64,000 nucleotides of DNA from a bacterium (GTDB lineage: Bacteria; Verrucomicrobiota; Verrucomicrobiia; Limisphaerales; J093), in contig JAJXZJ010000077.1 in NCBI GenBank assembly GCA_021780105.1, positions 1-64,000 of the forward strand, in the 5' to 3' direction. Below the pieces are notes generated by a model, which had not been told where the DNA came from, ran no database searches, and saw only the letters and a list, made by a program, of their open reading frames with translations. This document shows, piece after piece, positions 43,505 to 52,763 of this stretch. Both the position numbers and the translations under genes were made by a program. Each line of letters starts with the position of its first letter. The stretch's first letter is position 1.

Positions 43505-43532
43505 TTGCCCGGTAAAGGGTCGTCCCTATAAT
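43505..43532 (+). promoter_or_regulatory. sigma-70-like promoter at the serS start codon
   Basis: TTGCCC (43505-43510), a 16-bp spacer and a perfect TATAAT (43527-43532). The expected transcription start, six or seven bases downstream, falls on the GTG start of serS at 43539, so the transcript would have no leader. No Shine-Dalgarno is seen before the GTG, which agrees. Confidence 0.6.
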
Positions 43533-43538
43533 GCGCCG

Positions 43539-44843
43539 GTGCTCGACATCAAATTGATTCGTGAGCAGCCCGATACCGTCCGCCAGCGCCTCGCCAGTCG
43601 CCGCGCCGGCGACGAGGCCAAAGTGGACGAGCTGCTGACCCTGGACGAGCAGCGACGCAAGCTGCTCGGCGAAGTTGAAATCCTGAAATCCCAGCGCAAC
43701 CGTGTATCCAAGGAAATTGGCGCGTTGATGGGCCAGAAGAAGCTGGCCGAGGCCGAGGCCAAAAAGGCGGAGACCCGGCAGATCGGCGACCGGATCGCCG
43801 ATCTGGACAAGGCGGTGGCCACTGCCGAGCAGGCGCGCGACCAAATCCTCATCCGGCTGCCCAACCTCCCCCACCCCACCGTTCCGCCGGGTGCCAGCTC
43901 CGCGGATAACCCGGTCGTGCGCACCTGGGGCAGCCAGCCGGCGTTCGGCTTCAAACCGAAGTCGCACGTCGAATTGTGCGAGCATCTGCGGCTCGTGGAT
44001 TTCGCGCGCGGAGCGAAGCTTTCCGGGAGCGGCTTCCTGCTTTACACCGGCTGGGGCGCGCGGCTGGAACGCGCGTTGATTCAACTGCTGCTCGACGTGC
44101 ATGTCCGCGAACATGGCTACACCGAGGTTTCGCCGCCGTTCATCATCGGCCGCGACTGCATGTTCGGTGTGGGCCAGTTCCCGAAGTTTGAGGACCAGGC
44201 CTACGCCGTGCAGGAAGGCCAGGACGGCAGCACGCTGGGCAAGCTCTACCTGCTGCCCACCGCCGAGGCGCCGGTGGCAAACATCCATCGCGAGGAAATC
44301 CTGAAGGAAAGCCAGCTTCCCATCAACTATGTCGCTTACAGTCCGTGCTTCCGCGCGGAGGCGGGCGCGGCGGGCGTCGGCACCCGCGGCATGATCCGCG
44401 TCCACCAGTTCGACAAGGTGGAGTTGATCAAGATCGCCACGCCGGAAACCGGCTACGCGGAACACGAGCAGATGCTCGCCCACGCCGAGAAGGTGCTTCA
44501 GCTCCTCGGCCTGCATTACCGCGTGGTGCTTCTCTGCACCGGCGACATGGGCTTCGCCAGCGCCAAGACCTACGACATCGAGGTCTGGGCGCCGGGCCAG
44601 GGGCAGTATCTCGAAGTGTCGAGCGTCTCGAACTGCGAGGATTTTCAGGCACGCCGCATGAACCTGCGCTACAAAACCGAAACCGGCGAGAACCGCTTCC
44701 CGCACCTGCTCAACGGCAGCGGCACGGCCCTCGCCCGGCTGTTCGTCGCGCTGGTGGAAACCCACCAGCAGGCCGATGGCAGCGTCAGCCTGCCGGAACG
44801 ACTCCAGCCCTACCTCCATGCCGACCGCATCCTGCCCGGCTGA
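43539..44843 (+). CDS. serS: Seryl-tRNA synthetase
   Basis: 434 residues, normal length. N-terminal tRNA-binding coiled coil (about 30-105, e.g. LGEVEILKSQRNRVSKEIGA), class II core with GTRGMIRVHQFDKVEL (motif 2 area), SSVSNCEDFQARRMN and motif 3 NGSGTALARLFVALVE; ends in PERLQPYLHADRILPG. Start is GTG (V-LDIKLIREQPD is the standard SerRS beginning); the ORF reaching back to 43233 is not used. A near-consensus promoter sits so close that translation may be leaderless. Confidence 0.97.
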   Translation: MLDIKLIREQPDTVRQRLASRRAGDEAKVDELLTLDEQRRKLLGEVEILKSQRNRVSKEIGALMGQKKLAEAEAKKAETRQIGDRIADLDKAVATAEQARDQILIRLPNLPHPTVPPGASSADNPVVRTWGSQPAFGFKPKSHVELCEHLRLVDFARGAKLSGSGFLLYTGWGARLERALIQLLLDVHVREHGYTEVSPPFIIGRDCMFGVGQFPKFEDQAYAVQEGQDGSTLGKLYLLPTAEAPVANIHREEILKESQLPINYVAYSPCFRAEAGAAGVGTRGMIRVHQFDKVELIKIATPETGYAEHEQMLAHAEKVLQLLGLHYRVVLLCTGDMGFASAKTYDIEVWAPGQGQYLEVSSVSNCEDFQARRMNLRYKTETGENRFPHLLNGSGTALARLFVALVETHQQADGSVSLPERLQPYLHADRILPG

Positions 44844-44861
44844 AGCAGTGGCCGCGTTGCC

Positions 44862-46322
44862 ATGAATATCCTGCTCGCCAGCGCGGAGGTTCATCCGTAT
44901 TCCAAGACCGGCGGTCTGGCCGACATGGTTGCCGCGTTGGGCAAGTTTCTCGCCAAGGCCGGCCATCGCGTCGGACTGGTGACGCCACTCTACCGGGGGA
45001 TTCAAGGACGGTTTCCGGACCTGCGGCCGTTCGACCTGCCGCTGACGGTTCCACTTGGGGGAAAGATGGTGCCGGCGCAACTGTGGACGCTGACGCCCGT
45101 CGCGGGACTGACCCTCTACTTTGTGGATCGGCCCGAATTCTTTGACCGCGCCGGCCTCTACACCGAGAACAAGGTGGAATACCCGGACAACGCCGCGCGC
45201 TTTGTCTTCTTCTCCCAGTGCGTCGCCCACCTGGCCCGGCAACTTGACTGGCGGCCGGAACTGATCCACGTCCACGACTGGCACGTCGGCCTGGTGCCGC
45301 TGCTGGTCCGCCATCAAGGCTGGCACGACGCGTGGGCGCGCCCGCCGCGCACCGTCCTGACGATTCACAATCTGGCTTATCAGGGCATCTATCCCGCCGA
45401 AACCTACTCGCTCACGAACTTGCCGTGGTATTACTTCCATCCGGACGGCGCGGAGTTTCACAACCGGTTCAACCTGCTCAAAACCGGCATCGCGTTCGCG
45501 GATGCGCTGACCACCGTCAGCCCGCGTTACGCCAGCGAAATCACCACGCCGGAATTCGGCTGCGGTCTGGACGGCCTGCTGCGCTCGCGCCGGAATGTGC
45601 TGACCGGCATCCTCAACGGTGTGGACTACGAGGAGTGGCGGACCACGGACAATCCGCATTTGCCGCACCCATATTCGGCGGAGGACATCGCCGGCAAGGC
45701 GGCCGACAAGGCGGCGTTGCAGAAGGAGATGAACCTGCCCGTGCGGGCGGACACGCCATTGTTCGGCACCATCACGCGGCTCGAAGAGCAAAAAGGCGTG
45801 GACCTGCTGCTGGGCGCGTTGGAGGAAATACTGACCAACGACTTTCAATACGTTCTGCTCGGCAGCGGCCAACAGGCGTTCGAGGACGCGTTCCGTGACC
45901 TCGCGGCGCGGCATCCCACGAAAGTGGCGGTGCGCATCGGTTACGACGGCGGGCTGGCTCACCGCATTGAGGCCGGGAGCGATTTTTACCTCATGCCGTC
46001 GCGGTTCGAGCCGAGCGGCCTGAACCAGATGTACAGCCTTCGCTACGGTGCCGTGCCGGTCGTCCGCGCCACTGGCGGCCTCGACGACGCCGTCGTGGAC
46101 GTGCGGGAAAACGCCCCGGCCGCCAATGGCATCAAGTTCTCCGAAACCAGCACGAAGGCCCTCGTCAAAGGCATCCGCAAAGCGCTGACGCTCTACCACT
46201 CGCCGGAATGGCTGCGACACTTCCGCGCCAACGGCATGAAAACCGACTATTCCTGGAAGCGCGCCGTGGCGGAATACGAGGCCCTTTACGCGAGGTTGCT
46301 GGGCGTGCCGGCAGACGCTTGA
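44862..46322 (+). CDS. glgA: Glycogen synthase (ADP-glucose type, GT5)
   Basis: 486 residues, standard GlgA. ADP-glucose binding KTGGLADM at residues 15-22, HVHDWHVGLVPLL, TIHNLAYQGIYPAE, GILNGVDYEEW, FGTITRLEEQKGVDLL and the C-terminal PSRFEPSGLNQMYSLRYGAVP with RATGGLDDAVVD. Elongates alpha-1,4-glucan. 18 bp after serS on the same strand, perhaps cotranscribed. The large glycan-debranching protein at 48299-52699 fits the same glycogen metabolism though it is not adjacent. Confidence 0.96.
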   Translation: MNILLASAEVHPYSKTGGLADMVAALGKFLAKAGHRVGLVTPLYRGIQGRFPDLRPFDLPLTVPLGGKMVPAQLWTLTPVAGLTLYFVDRPEFFDRAGLYTENKVEYPDNAARFVFFSQCVAHLARQLDWRPELIHVHDWHVGLVPLLVRHQGWHDAWARPPRTVLTIHNLAYQGIYPAETYSLTNLPWYYFHPDGAEFHNRFNLLKTGIAFADALTTVSPRYASEITTPEFGCGLDGLLRSRRNVLTGILNGVDYEEWRTTDNPHLPHPYSAEDIAGKAADKAALQKEMNLPVRADTPLFGTITRLEEQKGVDLLLGALEEILTNDFQYVLLGSGQQAFEDAFRDLAARHPTKVAVRIGYDGGLAHRIEAGSDFYLMPSRFEPSGLNQMYSLRYGAVPVVRATGGLDDAVVDVRENAPAANGIKFSETSTKALVKGIRKALTLYHSPEWLRHFRANGMKTDYSWKRAVAEYEALYARLLGVPADA

Positions 46323-46377
46323 TCAGCGGTTATGGTGCCCGGCGCGCCGTGACGTGACATCAAACGAACCTCCCGCC

Positions 46378-47112
46378 TCATGGCCAGAGCGCGCGAACCA
46401 GTTCCGGCAGCATTGTCCCCGCCGGACCGGTCAGCGCAACATCGGCACGCGCCGTCAGCGGCGTCGGCTCCGGGTTGATTTCCACCAACATGGCGCCGGC
46501 GTGTTGGGCCAGTTCAGGCAGCAACGCCGCGGGCCGCACCACGGCCGACGTGCCGATGACCAGGCACACGTCGCAGTCCTGCGCCGCGTCGGCCGCGGCT
46601 TCCCACGCCGCCGGCGGGAGCATTTCCCCGAACCAGACCACGTCCGGCCGCAACGGCTCGCCACACTGCGGACAACGCGGCGGCACTTCGTCGGTGGCGG
46701 GCCACGAATCCACGAAATGCCCCGCCCCGGAACACCGCGTCCGGGTGATGTTGCCGTGCAGTTCAATCACCCGGCGGCTGCCGGCGCGCTGATGCAGGCC
46801 GTCAATGTTCTGCGTCGCCAGCGTGAATTGCGGCACACGTTGTTCCATTGCCGCCAGGGCGCGGTGACCGCCGTTCGGTTCGGCCCGTTCCACCAGTTGA
46901 CGGCGTGACGCATACCATTCCCAGATCAGCCGCGGCTGGCGGTGAAAAGCCTCCGGCGTCGCCAGTTCCTGGGGCAGAAACCTGGCCCACAAGCCCGTTT
47001 GCGGATCGCGGTAGGTGGCCAGACCGCTCTCGGCGGAAATCCCCGCCCCGGTCAGCGCCATGACATGACGCGCCCCGGTCAGCCGTTCAACCAGAGGCCG
47101 CGGGAGCTTCAT
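46378..47112 (-). CDS. Sirtuin (class III NAD-dependent deacylase)
   Basis: 244 residues. GAGISAESGLATYRDPQTGLW, catalytic His in TQNIDGLHQRAG and LHGNITRTRC, VVWFGEMLPPAAW and LVIGTSAVVRPAALLPELA. YASRR in WEWYASRR supplies the Tyr-x2-Arg pair of SIRT5-type enzymes that prefer succinyl/malonyl lysine. Zinc-finger Cys are partly replaced (RCS... then PRCPQC), as in E. coli CobB. Overlaps the HEAT-repeat gene by 4 bp. Confidence 0.92.
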   Translation of the reverse strand: MKLPRPLVERLTGARHVMALTGAGISAESGLATYRDPQTGLWARFLPQELATPEAFHRQPRLIWEWYASRRQLVERAEPNGGHRALAAMEQRVPQFTLATQNIDGLHQRAGSRRVIELHGNITRTRCSGAGHFVDSWPATDEVPPRCPQCGEPLRPDVVWFGEMLPPAAWEAAADAAQDCDVCLVIGTSAVVRPAALLPELAQHAGAMLVEINPEPTPLTARADVALTGPAGTMLPELVRALWP

Positions 47113-48218
47113 GGCGGCGCAGCGTTGGTGGCCGTCACAGCCGCACTCACGGCGTAAATCGCCCGCGCCTGCTCGCGGACGGTGTCCCCTTCGTTCAGCA
47201 GGAGTTTGTCCAGGTCATCGGCGCTGTAGTTGGCGCGCAACCAGGCCGCGGCCGCGTTCTGCACTTCCGCGTCCTCGTCCAGCAACGCGCGCGCCATCAC
47301 CGGGGCGCTCCGGCGTTTGTAGGCCGGAAGTTGCTCCACGACCGAAATGGCCTCCCGCCGCGCGGTCACGGACAGACCGGGAAACGCGCTCAATATCGCG
47401 AGAAACGCCGAGAAATGGTCGCCTGCGACGGCCGCCAGACCTTGCCCGGCGCGGACGCGCGTGGCCGGCTGGTCCGACGCCAGCAGATCGAGCAGCGGCG
47501 TCACGGCATCCGCCCCCACGTTCTGCATCGTTCGGGCGGCCAGCATGAACACGTCGTTGTTCTCCGTGCTGTTGAGAATGTGCTGCAACACCGGGGCCGC
47601 GGCCGCGGGGTCCGGCTTGAGCCGCCCAAGGGCCGGTAAAATGCTCCTTTTGGCGGGATTGGCCGCCGATGGCAGGGCGCTCAGCAGCACCGGCACCGCC
47701 GGGCTGCCAATGGCCGCCAGGGCATCCGCCGCCGCCACGCTGACCATCATTTGCGGGTCGGCCAACGCGCGTCCAAGCGCCCCCGCCACCGGGACAGCTT
47801 GCGGTCCCAACACACCCAACGCGCGGGCTGCGTCCCGGCGATCCAAGGCCGCCTGCTGTGGCTTGACCCGCGCATAGAAAAACCGATAGAGCCGCCGCGG
47901 CAATTTGTTCTCCGCGCGGAGAACCGTCGGGCCAAGCCACGGATCGCGACGATCGAGAAAACCCACCAGGGCGGGCAGACCGTTGGTGCCGATGGCGCGG
48001 ACGGCTTGCTCCGCCGCCGCGTGCCGGACCGGATCAGCCAGGTTCAAGTCCGCGGCCCAGGCCATCAGCGGCCGGCCCTGGTATTGCGGCTGCCGGTCGC
48101 GGGGAAGAAACATCAGGGCGCCGAGCAGGAAGAACACCACGGCCGTCACCGCCAGCCACCAAACCCATCGCCGCCCCGGCCGCAGCGCCGGCTTCACCTT
48201 TGCCTTCTCGTCGTCCAT
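47109..48218 (-). CDS. HEAT-repeat membrane-anchored protein
   Basis: 369 residues. One N-terminal membrane helix (WVWWLAVTAVVFFLLGALMF), then a run of HEAT-like helical repeats: DPVRHAAAEQAVRAIG, LADPQMMVSVAAADALAAIG, KRSILPALGRLKPDPAAA, RVRAGQGLAAVAGDHF, DEDAEVQNAAAAWLRAN. Such proteins bind partners; they are very common in Planctomycetes/Verrucomicrobiota. Starts upstream of and coupled (4 bp) to the sirtuin, so it may serve it as an adaptor. Confidence 0.85.
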   Translation of the reverse strand: MDDEKAKVKPALRPGRRWVWWLAVTAVVFFLLGALMFLPRDRQPQYQGRPLMAWAADLNLADPVRHAAAEQAVRAIGTNGLPALVGFLDRRDPWLGPTVLRAENKLPRRLYRFFYARVKPQQAALDRRDAARALGVLGPQAVPVAGALGRALADPQMMVSVAAADALAAIGSPAVPVLLSALPSAANPAKRSILPALGRLKPDPAAAAPVLQHILNSTENNDVFMLAARTMQNVGADAVTPLLDLLASDQPATRVRAGQGLAAVAGDHFSAFLAILSAFPGLSVTARREAISVVEQLPAYKRRSAPVMARALLDEDAEVQNAAAAWLRANYSADDLDKLLLNEGDTVREQARAIYAVSAAVTATNAAPP

Positions 48219-48298
48219 GTGCCCACGCCAATCCCACCAGTTCGACTGGACTCAGTCGAACCATTGGGATGACAGGATTGACCGCCGGAGTGGACACG

Positions 48299-51200
48299 TC
48301 AACGCAAGAAGGATCGTTGCTCCGGAACACAGGCGAGCAAACGCCAGGCGCGCAACGTTTCGGTGACGCTCCAGGCCTGCGCGTCGCAGCCACGCTGGGT
48401 GTGCGGCGCGTCGCCGTCCACGATTTCCGGCAGTTGCCCGACGCAACCTTCCGCCAGCAGACGATCCGCGCTGCCGAGGTAGGCGCGGGCCGCGGCCACC
48501 GCCACCGGTGAGAAATCCCACGCGCGAGCCAGCGCTTCGCAAAACGTCGGCAGGGTCCAGACCCACGCCGTGCCGTTGTGGTAGGCGGGCTTGCGCCGCG
48601 TGTCCTCGTCGCCTTCGTAACGGCCCCAATACGGACGGGCCGGATCGTTGAGCAGCCGGCCGTCGGCACCGTGAATCGGCAACGGCACGGCGACCGGCAG
48701 CGGCGCCAGTGACCGCAGCGCGCCCGGCACGAGGAGGTGCCGCCCCGCGGCGGCAACGCACCGCCGCGCACGTTCGCCAACGACGAGTCCCAGCGCGACG
48801 GCCAACAGTCCGTTGCTCCGCAGCGCGGAGTCCGCCACGGCCTGCCTGGCCGGTTGGCCGGCGTCCGCCAGCAACACGTCGGCGAGCCAGCCGCAATCCT
48901 CGCGCCAGAAAAGTTGTTCCAGCGAGGCTTGTGCCTGATCGGCCAACGCGCTCCACCGTTCCTTCACCGGCGGCAGTCCCAAACGATCGAGCTGCCGGAG
49001 CAGCCGGATCCAGAGCGCTTGAATCTCCACCGGGTAGCCCGCGCGCGGCGTGCCGGCCGGGTAGTTTGTGTCCATCCACGTGAAATGGCCTGGACTCCAG
49101 ACCAGCGCCGACGCCGCGTCCACGTGAATGCCATTCGGCGTGCCCGCCAGCAGACCGGCGGCAATCGAGCGCAACACGTCGGCGATGGCCCGCCCTTCCG
49201 CGTTCACGGGCGTGGAGCTGATTTCCGGCCCAAATTCCTCGCACGCCAGCCCGAACCACAGCGGCGCGTCCGAGGTGTCGCGGTTCGACGCGTCGTCGCC
49301 GTGGATCGTGTTCGGCAGCGTGCCCCCCCGCTCAAACCGGCCGAACGCGCGCAGAATCTGCCGCACTTCCTCGCGCAGACCGGCGGCCAGAAGTCCGCGC
49401 GCGCAGATCAGCGTGTCGCGGCCCCAGTCGAGGAACCACGGGTAACCGGCGATGACCGTTCGCGCGTCGTCGCGACGGACTACGAACGCGCGCGCCGCGG
49501 CGGCCAGTCGGGCGTCAAATGCGGCGGCGGCGTCTGCGAACATGACGCCGTCCAACGTGGATGCTCCGGCGGATGCGCCCTCCGGATCTGCGTTTTCCGG
49601 TTCGGCCGGTTCGACGACTGCTGGCTGCCAACCGCTGGTTTCGGCCGTGACCATCAGCGTTACAGTCGCGCCCTTGACCAACGGCAGTTCAAACCAGCCG
49701 GGGCTGTAGGCGTCGCCACTGCCCGTCTGTCCGCGGCTGGCTTCGACCGGATGCGCGATGTTTTCACACCATTCGGGTTGCGGGTGATATTCGCCGGCGT
49801 CGGCGAACACCCGGAGCTGCCGGTCGGCCGCGGGCGTGAACGCGAATCCGCAACGTTCCTTCACCCCGGCGTCGGACTGGCCAATTCCAGCCGGGCCCAA
49901 CGGCTTCGTGTGCGTGCCGAAATGAAACTCCGCGCCGCCGTTGCGTCTGGTCTCCCCGTGGAAATTACGGTCCTCGATGTCCACCCGGACGGTCAGCCGC
50001 ACGTCGGCGCTGGCCGGCAATTCGTGGCCCGTTGACGGCGCGGCAGCCGGCCGGTGGAACCGCAGTCGCGTGGTGTTGCCTCCCGGCAACATGTCCGCCG
50101 TGAGCTGGATTTCCATTGTGCGACCGTCGCCGGCGTGGACGAGGAACCGCCATTGCGCCGGCGGGCCGGCCGTGAAAGCGGCCAGGTTGTCCGCGTCGAG
50201 CGGCGACAAAAAACCGTCGGCGTTGACCCAGACCCGCGCCCGCTTGGCGAGCACGTGGCGGTCCACCGGCACACGCGGGTGCAGATTCGCGCCGAGCAGG
50301 CAGTCGTATTTCGACCCGATGGCGCCGAGGTCCACGCGCAGCCGCGCCATCCCGCCGATGCCGTTGGTGAGCAGCACCACCTGCGAATCGCGCGCCACGG
50401 TCTGCGGAGCCGGGGCGGCGGGTGTGGCGGCGAGAAAACGGAGCGTGGCCGTGACGTGTGGATCGGCCGCGGCGAAACGTTCCAGCGTCAACTCGGCGTC
50501 GGACGCAGTCGAGCGTGGTGGAAACGCGGCGAAATACCGGTCCTGCGCCGAAATTGATTCCGCGCGGCGGGCGCGCGGTTCACCCTCGGTCTGGAGTGTG
50601 GCGCGAAACGGCGTTTCGTCTTCAACCAGCAGCCAGTGGTCCGGCGGCACCGGCGTCGTCCGCCGGCGATCCGGCAGGCGCCAGACGACGACGCGCGGGA
50701 ACTGCGCGGCCGCCGCGCGCAACGCCGCGGGCAGATTGGCGGGCGGCGCCGCATCGTCAAGATACGTGGCCGCGCCGAGAAATTCTGCCGGGGCGCGTTG
50801 CACCCACTCGCCGAGTTCGCCCAAGGCGCAGGCGGGAATGTTTTCCACCGACAAATGCCGGCTGAGCGCTTCGAGCGCGAACGACTCCGCCGCGCGCCGT
50901 CGCCGATACGCCTCGCCGGCCGGCCCGTGCGGTTGCGCCGTTTCCGCCAGACAAAACACCGCGCCGGGGGCGAGCACGGCGCTGAAGCCGTGCTTCGTCG
51001 GCTTCCAAACCGGAGGCGTCTGCCCGAGCAAATCCACCACCGGCGGCGTTTTCCAGCCGGCCGCGGCCAGCGCGGGCGTTTCCAGCGTCACGGGCTGCGG
51101 CCGTTCGGCGTCGGAGTTCACCAGCACGAGCACCGCATCCGCTTTCCCGGCGGAAATCCGCGCCAGCGCGTAAACCGGCGCCTCCGGAGAACTGAGCCGC

Positions 51201-52699
51201 ACGGTGTCGGCGGCGTCGAAAAAGCACGGGTGGTCGGCGAGCAGACGGTTGAGCCGGGCCAGTTCGGGGACGAGGTTTTCGGCGGCACCCCAATTCAGAC
51301 CGCGACTGGAGTGGACGTTGACCTTCTCGGTCGCGAGCCACTCGACGCCGCAGGTAAACCCAAAGGCCCCGCTGACGCTGGTGAGCGCGCAGAGCTGGTT
51401 GCGCAGCCGCGACCATGCGCGGCCGCGGGCGGCGAGGCGGTCGTTGTCGTGCGTTTCGCTGTAATGCGCCAGCAGGCCGACGCGCCGGCTCTGGCGCAGG
51501 GCGTGGTCGAGGTAGGAGGCAACCTGTCCGCTGGAGTAGTTTTGAAAAAGTTCGGAATAGGCCCACTGGAGGCCGCCTTCGGTGAGCAGCGCCGCGGTGG
51601 CGTCCCAGGCGCCGCCGAGGCCTTCGAGGAGAAAAACCGTGTTGGGAAACTCCTGCCGGACGCGGGCGGTGACATATTGCCAGACCGGCTGCGGCACCAT
51701 GTAACCGGCGTCGCAGCGGAAGCCGTCCACGCCGCGGCGGCACCATTCGAGAAACACGTCCGCCAGGTGCTGACGCAGATGCGGGTTCGCGTGGTCGAGT
51801 TCCACCAGATCGGCCCACGTCACCCCCCAGGCGCCGGGGCTGACGAACGCACCGTCCGGGCTGCGCTGGAACCATTCGGGATGGTTTTCAAGCAAACGGG
51901 AAGCCCAGCCCGTGTGGTTGGTCACAATGTCCAGAAACACGCGGCCGCCGCGGGCGTGCGCGGCGTGGGTCAGTTCGCGGAACTGGTCCACACCGGTGGT
52001 GCGCCGGTCAAACTCGACCAGCGCCGGATCAATCGCCAGCAGGTCGCCGGCGGCATAGGGACTGCCAAAGCGGCCGAAGCGGGCGTAGGTCGTCGGCGTC
52101 GGATTGACCGGCAGCAAGTGGAGGATGCGGCAGCCCAGCGTGCCGAAAATGTGCGGCAGTTCGCGGATGAGATCCCGCAACCTGCCCGATGGCGGAATCA
52201 CCGTGTAACCCTGTTCGTCCAGCGGCCGCAGCCGTTCTTCACGCACGGGACTGACCGCGGTCGCCTCCGTCTTGGTCGGGCCGAACAGGCGCGGCCAGGC
52301 GCAGTAAATTGTGTTGGCCGTGCGGCACCAGTTGGGCTGGACGCTGAGGCCGAAGTCCGGTCCGTCCGGCCAGTGCTGCCAGCCGCGTTCGTCCACCGCG
52401 TAAGCCTTCGCCCGGAAAAAGCCGACCTCGGCGAGCGGCAGTTCGGCAGTCCACACTTCGCCGGCGCGCCGCAACGGCACGTCGCGCCAGGAGGCAAGCG
52501 TGGGCGGCTTTCCGGCTTCAACCGAGGCGATGATTTCCTCGCGCACCACAGCGGCGCGGCCGAGGTTGGTGCGCAGGCAGGCGCGCCAGCCGCGCGGCCA
52601 GGATGCTTCCCCGGCGAGACGGAGCGAAAACCGCACCGCATCACCGACAAAACGGACGCAGCGTTCCCCCGGAGCAGGTTCCTGAATCAATGTTGGCAT
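48299..52699 (-). CDS. Alpha-amylase-family domain fused to glycogen-debranching (GH133-like) domain
   Basis: 1466 residues, very long. The first ~560 residues form a GH13 barrel: FLDIVTNHTGW, nucleophile Asp in RRGVDGFRCDAGY (about 322-331), Glu in NTVFLLEGLGG and Asp in YSETHDND. A middle region (about 560-1040) carries beta-rich binding segments. The last ~400 residues are an (alpha/alpha)6 amylo-1,6-glucosidase-like part with AGYPWFLDWGRDTLICARGL near 1083, TLPNTIHGDDASNRDTSDAP, ALVWSPGHFTWMDTNYPAGT and GQLPEIVDGDAP. Together this is a two-activity glycogen debranching enzyme as in eukaryotes, with the bacterial GH133-type C-part. No signal peptide: cytoplasmic. Confidence 0.9.
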   Translation of the reverse strand: MPTLIQEPAPGERCVRFVGDAVRFSLRLAGEASWPRGWRACLRTNLGRAAVVREEIIASVEAGKPPTLASWRDVPLRRAGEVWTAELPLAEVGFFRAKAYAVDERGWQHWPDGPDFGLSVQPNWCRTANTIYCAWPRLFGPTKTEATAVSPVREERLRPLDEQGYTVIPPSGRLRDLIRELPHIFGTLGCRILHLLPVNPTPTTYARFGRFGSPYAAGDLLAIDPALVEFDRRTTGVDQFRELTHAAHARGGRVFLDIVTNHTGWASRLLENHPEWFQRSPDGAFVSPGAWGVTWADLVELDHANPHLRQHLADVFLEWCRRGVDGFRCDAGYMVPQPVWQYVTARVRQEFPNTVFLLEGLGGAWDATAALLTEGGLQWAYSELFQNYSSGQVASYLDHALRQSRRVGLLAHYSETHDNDRLAARGRAWSRLRNQLCALTSVSGAFGFTCGVEWLATEKVNVHSSRGLNWGAAENLVPELARLNRLLADHPCFFDAADTVRLSSPEAPVYALARISAGKADAVLVLVNSDAERPQPVTLETPALAAAGWKTPPVVDLLGQTPPVWKPTKHGFSAVLAPGAVFCLAETAQPHGPAGEAYRRRRAAESFALEALSRHLSVENIPACALGELGEWVQRAPAEFLGAATYLDDAAPPANLPAALRAAAAQFPRVVVWRLPDRRRTTPVPPDHWLLVEDETPFRATLQTEGEPRARRAESISAQDRYFAAFPPRSTASDAELTLERFAAADPHVTATLRFLAATPAAPAPQTVARDSQVVLLTNGIGGMARLRVDLGAIGSKYDCLLGANLHPRVPVDRHVLAKRARVWVNADGFLSPLDADNLAAFTAGPPAQWRFLVHAGDGRTMEIQLTADMLPGGNTTRLRFHRPAAAPSTGHELPASADVRLTVRVDIEDRNFHGETRRNGGAEFHFGTHTKPLGPAGIGQSDAGVKERCGFAFTPAADRQLRVFADAGEYHPQPEWCENIAHPVEASRGQTGSGDAYSPGWFELPLVKGATVTLMVTAETSGWQPAVVEPAEPENADPEGASAGASTLDGVMFADAAAAFDARLAAAARAFVVRRDDARTVIAGYPWFLDWGRDTLICARGLLAAGLREEVRQILRAFGRFERGGTLPNTIHGDDASNRDTSDAPLWFGLACEEFGPEISSTPVNAEGRAIADVLRSIAAGLLAGTPNGIHVDAASALVWSPGHFTWMDTNYPAGTPRAGYPVEIQALWIRLLRQLDRLGLPPVKERWSALADQAQASLEQLFWREDCGWLADVLLADAGQPARQAVADSALRSNGLLAVALGLVVGERARRCVAAAGRHLLVPGALRSLAPLPVAVPLPIHGADGRLLNDPARPYWGRYEGDEDTRRKPAYHNGTAWVWTLPTFCEALARAWDFSPVAVAAARAYLGSADRLLAEGCVGQLPEIVDGDAPHTQRGCDAQAWSVTETLRAWRLLACVPEQRSFLR

Positions 52700-52763
52700 G
52701 TGGTCGTTTCGCTGCGTTTATCGGCGAAACGGGGAGCGAATTCAATGGCGGAAAAGACCGGGT

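Noticed and set aside
43287-46220. 977-codon minus-strand ORF across serS and glgA
   Set aside because: Both genes on the other strand carry complete catalytic motifs; the long antisense frame results from high GC and lack of stop codons.
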